From G963662905 sp963676725 (GTDB lineage: Bacteria > Bacteroidota > Bacteroidia > Bacteroidales > WRLA01): a stretch of 64,000 bases of DNA. This document shows, one piece after another, positions 1 to 8,825 of this stretch (position 1 is its first letter; every line of letters begins with the position of its first letter). A model generated the notes under the pieces. It worked only from the letters and a program-made list of their open reading frames with translations, had not been told where the DNA came from and did not search any database. The position numbers and the translations under genes are program-made. Where the stretch lies: the NCBI GenBank assembly GCA_963676725.1, contig OY781463.1:3100001-3164000 (forward strand), in the 5' to 3' direction.

Positions 1-350
1 TATAGTATGGCAGCTTCATGAAGAATAAAGGGCTCATTTAGATAATCCTTCTGCCATTCCTCAAAATCGTCGGCAACCCTTTGGTGCATAATATTATTGA
101 GTTTCCTGAGTGCATTTGCATCAGTAAACACGATGGCCGCAAGAGCTTTACGATCTACAGAGGTCTGGTCATCCGCTAAAATATGGCTTCCGAAAGCATC
201 CACAAGTTTATCAATAGTTTCCTTTTTGTCCATTTGCATTTTTGCACGCAGATCGGCATAATAAACAGGCACTTTCATTTCTTCAAAAATTCGGCAGACA
301 TAAGATTTTCCACTGCCAATATTTCCTGTGATCGCAACTTTCAAAGACAT
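1..350 (-). CDS. coaE: Dephospho-CoA kinase, C-terminal part cut by window edge
   Basis: CoaE phosphorylates the 3'-hydroxyl of dephospho-CoA with ATP, the last step of coenzyme A synthesis, in the cytoplasm. The visible 116 residues begin MSLKVAITGNIGSGKS, where GNIGSGKS is the P-loop, followed by a CoaE-like YYADxxA segment and, at the cut end, an HEAAI stretch in the place of the family's conserved E-P-L-L-F strand. The family is usually about 200 residues, so roughly 80 lie outside. The ATG at 348-350 is three bases after the stop of the ybbR-like gene, so it should be translated as the last visible gene of the DUF1573-yajC-ybbR-coaE operon. The assignment rests on the N-terminal half only. 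Confidence 0.88.
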   Translation of the reverse strand, partial: MSLKVAITGNIGSGKSYVCRIFEEMKVPVYYADLRAKMQMDKKETIDKLVDAFGSHILADDQTSVDRKALAAIVFTDANALRKLNNIMHQRVADDFEEWQKDYLNEPFILHEAAIL

Positions 351-353
351 AAA

Positions 354-1361
354 CTACTGAATTACAAGATATTCTACCATATCAGGACGAATACTAATAT
401 TTTTAACAAAAGAAGGGGAACGCAGCAACTCGATGCGGGCATACTCTGAATGCACATTTTCCGGGGATCGCAGAACGGCATCCACACCAAATAAATGAGC
501 ATCCAATTTCTTGAAATCAGAGAAAGCCACCTGACAGGAGAGTGTTACTGTTTCAGGAAAAAAGCGCACTCTCAGGCTCGTATCAGCAAGATTCGCTTTA
601 ACAGGAATTTCGATACTGTATTCTGTAAATTGCTCTACAGGAATACGCAGCAGCACAGAATCATCACTATAAACCAAAGGATAGTGCGAATGCTCTTTAA
701 CAATTGGCATAAGTTTGCTAATGCTATCCATAAGAACACCAAAATCCATAAAAGAAGTTCGTACTGAATAGATTGTATCGAGTATAGAACTTAGGCCGGA
801 TAAAATAATACTATCGGGCTGTGCGAAGACCTCATCCTGAAGCCAATGCTGGCGGGCAAGTTTAAACTCTATATCCGGAACAACAGGAACTTTTTTGAAG
901 GCTTTTTCTTCAAATTTAAAATAGAGGGTGTCGGGACTAACATCCGTCAGATCATCGGTAAGATTGAGCTGTTTTGCAATATTAGCAACATAGGGTGCAG
1001 TGATGAGATAACCCATAAAGAGATTTCCTTGTTTACTAATTTTCATTGCTTTAGCATCGATTTCCACTTCGCGGCTCAAAGAAAACAGATCGAGTGAGGC
1101 CAAATCAAAGCCTTGCCCACGCACCCGCAATAGTAAATGGTCTTCGGGTTTGTTTACCAAGATTTTATCGGAAGGAAGTCCGCTAATGCGCAGTTTATAA
1201 TCGACTGTTGTATAATAATCCCTTGAAAGGCTCATTAGCAACCAAATAAATGCAGCAATTGCCAGACAAGCCAAAAACACATAAAGCTGATCACGTGCTG
1301 CTTTATCGTGCGGATTTATAATCCGCCTCAATTGCTGCAAGAGATCAGCTTTATTCACCAT
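354..1361 (-). CDS. YbbR-like domain protein with N-terminal membrane anchor
   Basis: 335 residues. One hydrophobic segment (about residues 27-45) after a short basic cytoplasmic N-terminus anchors the protein, and the rest should be extracytoplasmic and beta-rich. It resembles YbbR-like proteins found between yajC and coaE in many Bacteroidota. In Firmicutes YbbR (CdaR) regulates the diadenylate cyclase CdaA, but no cyclase is visible here, so that role should not be transferred. ATG at 1359-1361; 13 bp separate it from yajC upstream and 3 bp from coaE downstream, indicating co-transcription. Exact function unknown. Confidence 0.72.
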   Translation of the reverse strand: MVNKADLLQQLRRIINPHDKAARDQLYVFLACLAIAAFIWLLMSLSRDYYTTVDYKLRISGLPSDKILVNKPEDHLLLRVRGQGFDLASLDLFSLSREVEIDAKAMKISKQGNLFMGYLITAPYVANIAKQLNLTDDLTDVSPDTLYFKFEEKAFKKVPVVPDIEFKLARQHWLQDEVFAQPDSIILSGLSSILDTIYSVRTSFMDFGVLMDSISKLMPIVKEHSHYPLVYSDDSVLLRIPVEQFTEYSIEIPVKANLADTSLRVRFFPETVTLSCQVAFSDFKKLDAHLFGVDAVLRSPENVHSEYARIELLRSPSFVKNISIRPDMVEYLVIQ

Positions 1362-1374
1362 AAAATGATTATTC

Positions 1375-1707
1375 TTATTTACGTTGATTCATTTGGTTAT
1401 CAACACCGCCCATTGAAATAGCACTTCTTTCAATTTTGAGACGGCCTTGGCCTTCTGTTTCGATGATGACAGTGGTATCCTTAATTTCAAGGATTTTTCC
1501 ATGCACACCACCAATAGTAACAATTTTATCACCTTTTGCCAGGCTTTCGCGGAATTTCCGTTCATCCTTCGATTTTTTCATCTGGGGACGAATAAAAAAG
1601 AGATAAAAAACCACGATAATCAGCCCCAGAAATATAAAAGAAGACCAAGGGCTTTGATTTTCCCCATTTTGGGGCATCATCAATAAAATACTTGCTAATG
1701 TTGTCAT
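1375..1707 (-). CDS. yajC: Preprotein translocase subunit YajC
   Basis: 110 residues, the usual size for YajC. An N-terminal transmembrane helix (FIFLGLIIVVFYLFFIRPQ, about residues 24-42) is followed by the family's diagnostic FIRPQxKK junction, then a small cytoplasmic domain with KGDKIVTIGGVHGKI. YajC associates with SecDF at the inner membrane and is an accessory of the SecYEG export channel. It lies between the DUF1573 and ybbR-like genes, with 13-14 bp gaps. secDF is not in the window. Confidence 0.93.
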   Translation of the reverse strand: MTTLASILLMMPQNGENQSPWSSFIFLGLIIVVFYLFFIRPQMKKSKDERKFRESLAKGDKIVTIGGVHGKILEIKDTTVIIETEGQGRLKIERSAISMGGVDNQMNQRK

Positions 1708-1721
1708 AAGATTATTTGTTA

Positions 1722-2195
1722 TTAATTCTCTGGCCGTATAATTTCGGCTTTAATGCGTAATATTTTTGTATTTGGTTGGGCATTTGACATTACTGTCACA
1801 CTTTTATTTTGAAAACCTTTTCGCCCAGAGCTATCGAAGCTCACTTCCACAATTCCTTCTTCACCCGGTTTTACAGGGGTATGAGGATATTTTGGTACGG
1901 TGCACCCACAACTTGAGGACACTTTTGAAATTAAAAGATCTGTGTTTCCCGTGTTTTTAAATTTAAAACTATAACTCACTTTTTCCCCACTAATTACGCG
2001 GCCAAAATCGTGAAACGTCTGATCAAAAGTGATTACCGGTAAATTTGCTTGCATCTCTTTGCTATCAGCAGACACAGGATTATTGACCAAATCAGGTGAT
2101 AATGTTCCTTTTTCAGTGTTTTTATTTCCGCATGATGCAGCAATTAAGCTCAGCATGAGGATAAAAAGACCAAATTTTCTATTCATTCTATTCAT
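1722..2195 (-). CDS. DUF1573 lipoprotein
   Basis: 157 residues. A lipoprotein signal ends in IAASC with lipidated Cys22, predicting membrane attachment outside the cytoplasm. The rest is one DUF1573 Ig-like domain with the hallmark SSCGCTVPKYP, a GEEGIVEVSFD strand and a NKSVTVMSNA segment. The Cys-Gly-Cys pair is conserved in the family; its function is not established. ATG at 2193-2195, with a second Met three codons in. It is the first gene of a yajC operon, driven by the TACTTTTG box at 2218-2225. A second, shorter DUF1573 protein lies at 35102-35563. Confidence 0.85.
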   Translation of the reverse strand: MNRMNRKFGLFILMLSLIAASCGNKNTEKGTLSPDLVNNPVSADSKEMQANLPVITFDQTFHDFGRVISGEKVSYSFKFKNTGNTDLLISKVSSSCGCTVPKYPHTPVKPGEEGIVEVSFDSSGRKGFQNKSVTVMSNAQPNTKILRIKAEIIRPEN

Positions 2196-2217
2196 ATTTC
2201 TTACTTGTTACAGCAGG

Positions 2218-2225
2218 CAAAAGTA
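2218..2225 (-). promoter_or_regulatory. Bacteroidota -7 box (TACTTTTG) for the DUF1573-yajC-ybbR-coaE operon
   Basis: Reads TACTTTTG on the minus strand, an exact TAnnTTTG match, 22 bases before the ATG at 2195. The -33 position has TTC rather than TTG at a 20-base spacing, so only half the promoter is strong. Confidence 0.45.
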
Positions 2226-2334
2226 GCATTTTTTAATCAGTAATGGAATCCATTACACAAATTAATCTAAGCAATAGATGGCAGGATCTAAGAGTTTTTT
2301 TCATATCTTGCAGAAAAGAAAAAAGTGTTCAATT

Positions 2335-4203
2335 ATGGAAAGCAATTCGATTAAAAGGCAAGACATTCGTTTTTCCCCGGATCCCAAAAGAGTTATCGCA
2401 CGATTTTTCTTCCCAGGACCTGAAGAGCGCGTTACCTCAATAATTCAAAAAGTACTGAAAATGCCTGATGATGCAGCCAAGTTAATGCTCAATCAGACAC
2501 TTCGGGAATTTTCGAACCGGCATAGGAATATTAGCCGCATCTTTCAGAAGCATTTTAATCATGTGCGCCATATTATTATTCGGCAGATTAAAATAAACCC
2601 TGATGATATTTCTGAAACAAAGAGTTTGCTTATTGGCGCCTATTTTACGAGTGAATATTCCATAGAATCTGCAGCTTTTTTCAACCCTTCTATGGTTGAA
2701 GACCCGGATCAAACCAACCTTGATGCAGGAGAAAAAAGGGTTATTGTTAGTTTTCGCGCGACAGGGGAAGGTCATATTTCCTCCATTGTTTTTAGAAATG
2801 GCGTAGTAAACAACGAAGGCCGAATTCGTTTTAACCCCTCAGGTCGTTTGGTCGACGAAGCAGAAGCAATAAACAACAGCATCTACGATAAAAACACATT
2901 TCTGAAAAAACTTTCGGAAATGAATGTACACAAAAAAATTATCCATGAAGTCTTCAATCGCTTAGGAGATACCTTTGATTACCAACAACTTGAAAATAGC
3001 ATCCGCGAAACCAAAGAAATTCAAGACTTGTCTGTATCGAAAAAAAATGTTTTGGACGCAGTAATGTGGCTAGCCAATTCGCATTATGAGATTTCTTTCT
3101 CTATGGATACCGACATCAGCCAAAGGGTCATATTTCCGATTGCCGCTGCCGAAAGCAATGGGATTGAAGACGCTCGTTTTGTCCGTTTTCAGGAGGATGA
3201 TGGCAGTATTAAATATTATGCCACTTATACTGCTTATAATGGGTTTACGATATTGCCCAAGCTTATTGTCACAGAAGATTTTTACACATTTAAAGTCATG
3301 CCTCTGCATGGAGAATATGCTCAGAATAAAGGCATGGCGCTCTTTCCCAGAAAAATTAAAGGAAAATATGCCATGGTTTCCAGACTCGATGGAATCAATA
3401 ACTACATCATGTTCAGCGATCACATCAATATTTGGGAAAATGCCAGCATACTGCAACAACCAAAGCACCCATGGGAATTTATACAAATAGGAAACAGCGG
3501 ATCACCCATAGAAACGGATGAAGGCTGGCTACTTATTACCCATGGAGTGGGAACTATGAGAAAATATTGTTTGGGCGCAGTATTACTCGACAAAGAAGAT
3601 CCTACACGCATTATTGCCGAACTTCCCGAACCATTATTAATGCCAAATGAAAAAGAACGAGAAGGATATGTCCCCAATGTAGTGTATAGCTGTGGCTCCA
3701 TTTTGCACAATGGCCGTGTTATTATTCCCTACGCAATGTCTGACACCTCCAGCACTGTAGCATCGATAAAACTAAGCGATCTATGGCAGAAAATGAAAGC
3801 GATTAGTAATGTCGTTTTTAAGAGCAATGGGCAAGAAAAAATCCTGCTCGTTGATGACGACCCTGTAATGCAGCGCGTTTTAGCTGAACTCTTACGTAAT
3901 GAGAATTACGAAGTGGATGTAGCCGGAGATGGCATTAATGCCTTGATGAACCTGGCCTGGAAAGAATACGATATTGTACTTTCTGACGTCCAAATGCCTA
4001 ATTATGATGGATTTCAGCTGCTCGAGTTTATGAAAAGCAAAGGAATAGATGTTCCCGTTGTGTTTATCACAGGCTCCTCTGATGAGAATTTAGAACTAAA
4101 AGCCCTTCAATTAGGTGCTGTTGAATTTTTAAAGAAACCTGTTGATCCCGAACTGCTTATTCTTCGTATGAAAAACTTGATTAAGACTCATAAAAAGAAT
4201 TAA
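2335..4203 (+). CDS. GH130-type beta-mannoside glycosidase/phosphorylase fused to a response-regulator receiver
   Basis: 622 residues from ATG 2335; an in-frame ATG at 2278 adds 19 residues with no domain support. Residues about 100-490 read as a GH130 five-bladed propeller: GIEDAR near 277-281 (Asp279 sits where the family's general acid lies), then GSPIETDEGWLLITHGVG and a YVPNVVYSCG strand. GH130 enzymes phosphorolyse or hydrolyse beta-mannosides. Residues about 502-618 are a complete receiver domain: acidic pocket at VDDDP, phosphoacceptor Asp551 (SDVQMP), switch region FITGSS and Lys601 (KKPVD). No signal peptide, so cytoplasmic. Its stop overlaps by four bases the stop of the convergent GT4 gene. 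The pairing suggests phosphorelay control of a mannoside-active enzyme. Substrate is unknown. Confidence 0.82.
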   Translation: MESNSIKRQDIRFSPDPKRVIARFFFPGPEERVTSIIQKVLKMPDDAAKLMLNQTLREFSNRHRNISRIFQKHFNHVRHIIIRQIKINPDDISETKSLLIGAYFTSEYSIESAAFFNPSMVEDPDQTNLDAGEKRVIVSFRATGEGHISSIVFRNGVVNNEGRIRFNPSGRLVDEAEAINNSIYDKNTFLKKLSEMNVHKKIIHEVFNRLGDTFDYQQLENSIRETKEIQDLSVSKKNVLDAVMWLANSHYEISFSMDTDISQRVIFPIAAAESNGIEDARFVRFQEDDGSIKYYATYTAYNGFTILPKLIVTEDFYTFKVMPLHGEYAQNKGMALFPRKIKGKYAMVSRLDGINNYIMFSDHINIWENASILQQPKHPWEFIQIGNSGSPIETDEGWLLITHGVGTMRKYCLGAVLLDKEDPTRIIAELPEPLLMPNEKEREGYVPNVVYSCGSILHNGRVIIPYAMSDTSSTVASIKLSDLWQKMKAISNVVFKSNGQEKILLVDDDPVMQRVLAELLRNENYEVDVAGDGINALMNLAWKEYDIVLSDVQMPNYDGFQLLEFMKSKGIDVPVVFITGSSDENLELKALQLGAVEFLKKPVDPELLILRMKNLIKTHKKN

Positions 4204-6392
4204 TCTAAAGAGGCACAAAGCATAAACGCAAGTTGGCAGGAGATAATACTTTCTGCGCCTTGGTTTCTATTGGCTCCATCATGTTCCATACCATCATTGC
4301 AACCACCTGTTTCAATATCGTATAAAGGCACAAACAGGTCATTATTTCCAAGAAACCACTCGGCACATAGATGGGCGTTTTTTAAATCGGCCGATGATTT
4401 TGTATGTTGGTATTTTTCACTAAATGCAAGAACCATTGCCAATGCATCAACAGGCTGTTGTCCAATATTATTATGCTCCCCCCCTCGTTTCATCCATTGT
4501 TCATTGCCAATGAGCGACAAATGCCCTTTACTCAGAGTCATTTCTTGCAAAAAATCCAATGACTGATAGGCAATCTTTTGATGGTCATCATTATAGCTCA
4601 CTTCTGCCGCCAGCATAAGCGCATAAGGCAGGATACCATTATCATAAGTCAGAATATTTTCAAACCAATTCCATTCTTCTCCGGACACATGATTATAAGC
4701 AGCGCATAACTGATCTGCAGCCCAAACAATCAAACTCCCAATTTCCTGATGATCGGGAAACCTTCTGAAAACCCAATATAAGCCAATAAGTGCATTGGAT
4801 TTACCTCTCAAGGAATTCAACCTATAAATGTTTTTAAGGGCTGTAAAAAACAAATCAAGTCCCAGTTGAAATAGTGCGTCGGTTGGTGGATACTTGATCA
4901 AATAACCCAATGCCCACATAACCCGACCAAAGGAATCTTCAGAGCCTGCATGTTCATGCGAATGTCTTTCATAATCCAAAAAATTCCTAAAACTTCCGTC
5001 TTCATTTTGCATATAAACGATATACGAAACATAGACGTGAATCAATTTCAAGAGTGCTTCATCAGGATTTTCGCGGTACGCCATCAAAGTAAGAATAAGA
5101 GCCCGGGCATTATCGTCGAGGCAATAGCCCAATTTTTTATCCGGCACAGAATAATTTGCATGTTGCAAAATCCCTGTTGTATCGGTTAGATGAAATATAT
5201 GCCTGAAATCTGCTTTGGGCAGCTTATCAATAACAGTATTTTTGCTTGGTTTTACTGTATCAAGGCAGCATTGTTTCAGAAGGCTATAGTATTTTTTTCC
5301 GCATTTAGACCATCGAATACCAATACCATAATTTGCAGCATTTTCACGAATAATTGCAGCCATTTCTTCGTTTTCGATATGTTCGAGCACTAATTTTGCT
5401 AATGCCCTATAATCACCAAAAGGGAAAAGAACACCCCGATTATTTTGAAGGGCTTCTTCAGCATGCCAATAGGGAGTAGAAAAAACCACAGAACCCGATG
5501 CCAAGGCATAGACCAATGTACCGCTTGTAACCTGCGCTTTGTTTTTATAAGGTGTCACATAAAAATCAGCAGCCTTTAAATAATTTGCCAAATCATTTTC
5601 CGAAACATATTCATCAATAAAAAGCAAATGCGAAGCAACGCCCAGCTCTTCAGCCAGGCCTTGAAGGAAATCACGGTAGACTTCTCCTTCATGGGCAACA
5701 ACTGAGGGATGGGTTTTCCCTAGAATAACATATTTAAAATCAGGAAAAAGAGCACAAATATCCGGCAAAGCACGGAGTACAATTTCAATGCCTTTACTCC
5801 TTCCAAGCAGCCCAAAAGTCAACATGATTTTATTCTTTTCCCAGCCGAAGGATTTTTTAAGGACATTTTTATTTAATGAGCGAAAATCGGGCACACCATG
5901 TTCAATAATCCGAATTTTATGTTCATGAATCTTTTGCGACCCCAGAAGTAGCTCTCTCGCCATTTGGCTCATAACAACCACAATTTCTGCGCGCAGCAAA
6001 AGTCTGTTCACAATTACTTGTTGATGAAAATCCCATTTTTTAAGCACAGTATGCATTGTTAAAACAAAGGGAACATGAAGCCTCTCAACCAATTGAAGAA
6101 GAAATAATCCACTTTTGCCACCAAAAATCCCAAATTCATGCTCCACAAGCACAACATCAGAATGTTTATTGATATAGTTTGCCGCTTCTATGTATGCTTC
6201 CGGCTGTTCTTCAGAAATACTGAAAACAACTTTTCCCTGATAATCATAAACAGTTCCTTCCTGATCCATTGCGATAATGAACATTGAATCGTCGGCATCA
6301 AAAGACTGCTGTACAGCCTCGCACAGATGCGCTGTAAAGGTAGCAATACCACATTTTCTTGGAGGAAAATTACCAATCGTACAAACTTTCAT
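4200..6392 (-). CDS. GT4 glycosyltransferase with C-terminal (alpha/alpha)-type helical domain
   Basis: 730 residues. The first ~385 form a GT-B glycosyltransferase of family GT4: N-terminal GNFPPRKCGIATFT, a VLVEHEFGIFGG segment, the hinge strand MLTFGLLGRSKGIE and a donor-site region with VTPYKNKAQVTSGTL. Residues about 395-730 are a separate all-helical domain with LDDNARALILT, EDSFGRVMWALG and a terminal RNQGAESI motif, like six-hairpin glycosidase/phosphorylase folds. Related GT4s transfer mannose or glucose from nucleotide sugars or act as phosphorylases; the second domain may bind or trim the glucan. Cytoplasmic, no signal. Convergent with the GH130-REC gene, so the pair probably shares a carbohydrate pathway. 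Confidence 0.8.
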   Translation of the reverse strand: MKVCTIGNFPPRKCGIATFTAHLCEAVQQSFDADDSMFIIAMDQEGTVYDYQGKVVFSISEEQPEAYIEAANYINKHSDVVLVEHEFGIFGGKSGLFLLQLVERLHVPFVLTMHTVLKKWDFHQQVIVNRLLLRAEIVVVMSQMARELLLGSQKIHEHKIRIIEHGVPDFRSLNKNVLKKSFGWEKNKIMLTFGLLGRSKGIEIVLRALPDICALFPDFKYVILGKTHPSVVAHEGEVYRDFLQGLAEELGVASHLLFIDEYVSENDLANYLKAADFYVTPYKNKAQVTSGTLVYALASGSVVFSTPYWHAEEALQNNRGVLFPFGDYRALAKLVLEHIENEEMAAIIRENAANYGIGIRWSKCGKKYYSLLKQCCLDTVKPSKNTVIDKLPKADFRHIFHLTDTTGILQHANYSVPDKKLGYCLDDNARALILTLMAYRENPDEALLKLIHVYVSYIVYMQNEDGSFRNFLDYERHSHEHAGSEDSFGRVMWALGYLIKYPPTDALFQLGLDLFFTALKNIYRLNSLRGKSNALIGLYWVFRRFPDHQEIGSLIVWAADQLCAAYNHVSGEEWNWFENILTYDNGILPYALMLAAEVSYNDDHQKIAYQSLDFLQEMTLSKGHLSLIGNEQWMKRGGEHNNIGQQPVDALAMVLAFSEKYQHTKSSADLKNAHLCAEWFLGNNDLFVPLYDIETGGCNDGMEHDGANRNQGAESIISCQLAFMLCASLD

Positions 6393-6664
6393 AGTAAGAG
6401 GGCTATTTTTTCACAAGTTAAAATAAATTTCTGATTGCAGCAAATTCTTTGAAAGGCGAACAATACAAAGTATAACAAAATGCATTATTTGAAAACACTC
6501 ATTAGGTTCCCATAGTATGAATAAAGATATACTTCATCATGATCGATCCAAATTAAAACACAATTCAACGAAATCACATTATAGCCCTTGAATAATCGCA
6601 TTGTGATTAGCACATAAACTAATTATTTGTTAATTTTACCCATTCTTTTCGAGAAACATAGCTT

Positions 6665-7252
6665 ATGAAATTTAAAAAAGCCCAAGAATATATCCTCAGC
6701 AGACTGGAAAATGAACTTGATTCCCGCTTGCATTACCATAATGTGCTGCACACTTATGATGTTCTAACATCAGCTTTGCGTATTGCTGAAGGTGAGGGAA
6801 TAACGGATTATGAGAAAAATTTGCTAAAAACTGCCGCAGCATATCATGATTCGGGAATGCTCTCAACCTATGCAGGCCACGAGAAAGCCGCCACTTTAAT
6901 AACAATGGATGTGTTGCCCGGCTACGATTTTTCCCCAGAAGAAATTACCCGAATCAATGGAATGATCATGGCGACGAAACTCCCTCAAAACCCCACAAAC
7001 CTGCTCGAACAAATTATCTGTGATGCTGATTTGGATTATTTGGGGCGCGATGATTTCTTTATGATAGCCCACGGCTTACAGCTTGAATGGAACCTACTGA
7101 AAGTCAACACAACAACTTTAACTGAATGGTATAAACTTCAACTAAGTTTTGTTGGTAACCATCATTTCTGGACAAAAACCGCCATCGCAACACGCCGGAA
7201 AAAGAAACTCGAAAACCTGGCGCAGATTAAGGAATTTTGCGGCAAAGTATAG
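6665..7252 (+). CDS. HD-superfamily phosphohydrolase (copy 1)
   Basis: 195 residues. The HD metal site is intact: His in YHNVLHT (about residues 23-29), the HD pair in AAYHDSG and an Asp in ICDADLDYLG. Such proteins hydrolyse phosphoester or pyrophosphate bonds of nucleotides using a divalent metal; the substrate cannot be read from sequence. Cytoplasmic. It shares all motif blocks, including LGRxDF, with the protein at 45915-46562, so the two are paralogues. ATG at 6665; the 272-bp upstream gap, shared with the divergent GT4 gene, holds no exact TAnnTTTG box. Confidence 0.78.
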   Translation: MKFKKAQEYILSRLENELDSRLHYHNVLHTYDVLTSALRIAEGEGITDYEKNLLKTAAAYHDSGMLSTYAGHEKAATLITMDVLPGYDFSPEEITRINGMIMATKLPQNPTNLLEQIICDADLDYLGRDDFFMIAHGLQLEWNLLKVNTTTLTEWYKLQLSFVGNHHFWTKTAIATRRKKKLENLAQIKEFCGKV

Positions 7253-7283
7253 AAATCTTACATTGAAATACAATTTATTGACC

Positions 7284-7289
7284 GAGGAG
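7284..7289 (+). promoter_or_regulatory. Shine-Dalgarno that fixes the GT-C start
   Basis: GAGGAG, 9 bases before ATG 7299. It supports this start over the in-frame ATG at 7149, which lies inside the upstream HD gene. Confidence 0.6.
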
Positions 7290-7298
7290 AATACGGCC

Positions 7299-8825
7299 AT
7301 GGAATTACTAAAGACCACCTGGAAGAAAAACCCCCTCAGCATCATTATTTTTTCCGCCATCTTTTTGCGATTATTAGCTGTTTTGTTTGCTCGCGGCTGG
7401 GGAATGCACGATGATCATTTTCTGGTTATCGAAGCTGCTCAATCCTGGGCAGATGATTATGACTATAATAATTGGTTGCCTTCTTCCGGCAGAACACAAC
7501 CTCAAGGGCATAGTTTTTTCTATGTCGGCCTCCATTATTTTTTCTTTCAGTGCACGAACTTTTTTGGACTGCTGGACGGGCAGATAAAAATGCTTCTAGT
7601 CAGACTAATACATGCAGCCCTTTCGATGATGGTTGTTGTTTTGGGCTACCGCATTGCCGAGCATTTTGGAGGAAAAAAAGCAGCAAAAACAACAGGTCTA
7701 TTGCTAGCCGTATATTGGTTTATGCCTTGGTTAAGCGTACGCAACCTTGTAGAAGTTGTCTGCATTCCATTTATTTTATGGAGCATCTCCATTCTTATCA
7801 AATCAGAAAAAAAAGCATATTTGCGCTATCTGCTGGCTGGTGCAATTATGGCCATTAGTTTCTCGATCCGTTTCCAAACCGGACTTATTGGCTTTGGTCT
7901 TGGGCTGGTTTTGCTTTTGCAGCGGAAATGGTGGGAAGCAATTATCTTTGGATTTGGTTTTTTCTTCATCATCGCACTAACACAAGGCCTTGTAGACTAT
8001 TTTATCTGGGGATTTCCTTTTGCCGAAATGGGCGAGTACATCCGCTACAATATGGCCAATGCGACCAACTATATCCAAGGGGAATGGTATAATTACATTC
8101 TTTTGATTGCCGGAATACTCATACCACCCATCAGTATTTTTATTCTATTTGGTTGGCTTCGCAGCTGGAAAAAACAATTGATCCTATTTCTCCCCGCAGC
8201 GCTTTTTCTCATTTTCCACAGTTATTTTCCCAACAAACAGGAACGGTTCATTTTGCCCATAGTGCCTCTTATTATTATTGGCGGTATCGCAGGATGGGAA
8301 GAATTTATTAAAGTTTCGCGTTTCTGGAAACAAAGAAAGAAACTCTATCGTATTTGCTGGATTTTCTTCTGGTCTATCAATATTCTTTTGCTTCCATTCA
8401 TCACGCTGATGCACTCAAAAAAGGCACGTACAGAAAGCGTTTCATATGTTGCTAACTATAAAGGTCTTGAGCAAATATTTGTAGAAGATGCCAATCGTGA
8501 TGAAGCCTTGCTCCTGCCCTTATTTTATTTAAATGGTCAATGGCCACAGGAAGTTACTTTGGGTAAAATAAGGCCACTCGACAGCCTGAAACCCTACTTT
8601 TTTGTTCACCCGCCCGATTTTGTCTTTTTTTATGAGGATAAAAACCTACCCGAACGCCTAGAAGTATTTGAAGAATGTTATCCTGATTTACTTCAGTACG
8701 ATACAACATTTCAACCCGGCTTTATCGATCTGGTAATGCATAAGCTCAACCCTCACAACAAGAACAGAAAAATTCATCTTTATCGGAATATTAAAAAATA
8801 CCCAATAAAAATCTCCAACAAATGA
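7299..8825 (+). CDS. GT-C membrane glycosyltransferase (GT22/Alg9- or GT39-like)
   Basis: 508 residues from ATG 7299. About ten hydrophobic helices with an early luminal-type acidic motif GMHDDHF (first loop) and a later HSYFPNKQERFILP, which resembles the HKExRFxxP signature of GT22 (Alg9/PIG-B) mannosyltransferases. GT-C enzymes use a lipid-linked sugar donor and act on the outer side of the inner membrane. The C-terminal ~90 residues are soluble. The last four bases overlap the ligA start (ATGA), so the two are translationally coupled. Family (GT22 versus GT39/83) is uncertain; GT-C fold is secure. Confidence 0.75.
   Translation: MELLKTTWKKNPLSIIIFSAIFLRLLAVLFARGWGMHDDHFLVIEAAQSWADDYDYNNWLPSSGRTQPQGHSFFYVGLHYFFFQCTNFFGLLDGQIKMLLVRLIHAALSMMVVVLGYRIAEHFGGKKAAKTTGLLLAVYWFMPWLSVRNLVEVVCIPFILWSISILIKSEKKAYLRYLLAGAIMAISFSIRFQTGLIGFGLGLVLLLQRKWWEAIIFGFGFFFIIALTQGLVDYFIWGFPFAEMGEYIRYNMANATNYIQGEWYNYILLIAGILIPPISIFILFGWLRSWKKQLILFLPAALFLIFHSYFPNKQERFILPIVPLIIIGGIAGWEEFIKVSRFWKQRKKLYRICWIFFWSINILLLPFITLMHSKKARTESVSYVANYKGLEQIFVEDANRDEALLLPLFYLNGQWPQEVTLGKIRPLDSLKPYFFVHPPDFVFFYEDKNLPERLEVFEECYPDLLQYDTTFQPGFIDLVMHKLNPHNKNRKIHLYRNIKKYPIKISNK

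Noticed and set aside
3070..3490. Overlapping ORFs of 134-138 codons on both strands inside the GH130 gene
   Set aside because: Shadow frames of the GH130-REC gene; they have no independent start signal or domain.
7149..7298. Upstream in-frame ATG extending the GT-C protein
   Set aside because: It overlaps the HD gene by 100 bases, the added residues are not membrane-like, and a GAGGAG ribosome-binding site precedes ATG 7299.
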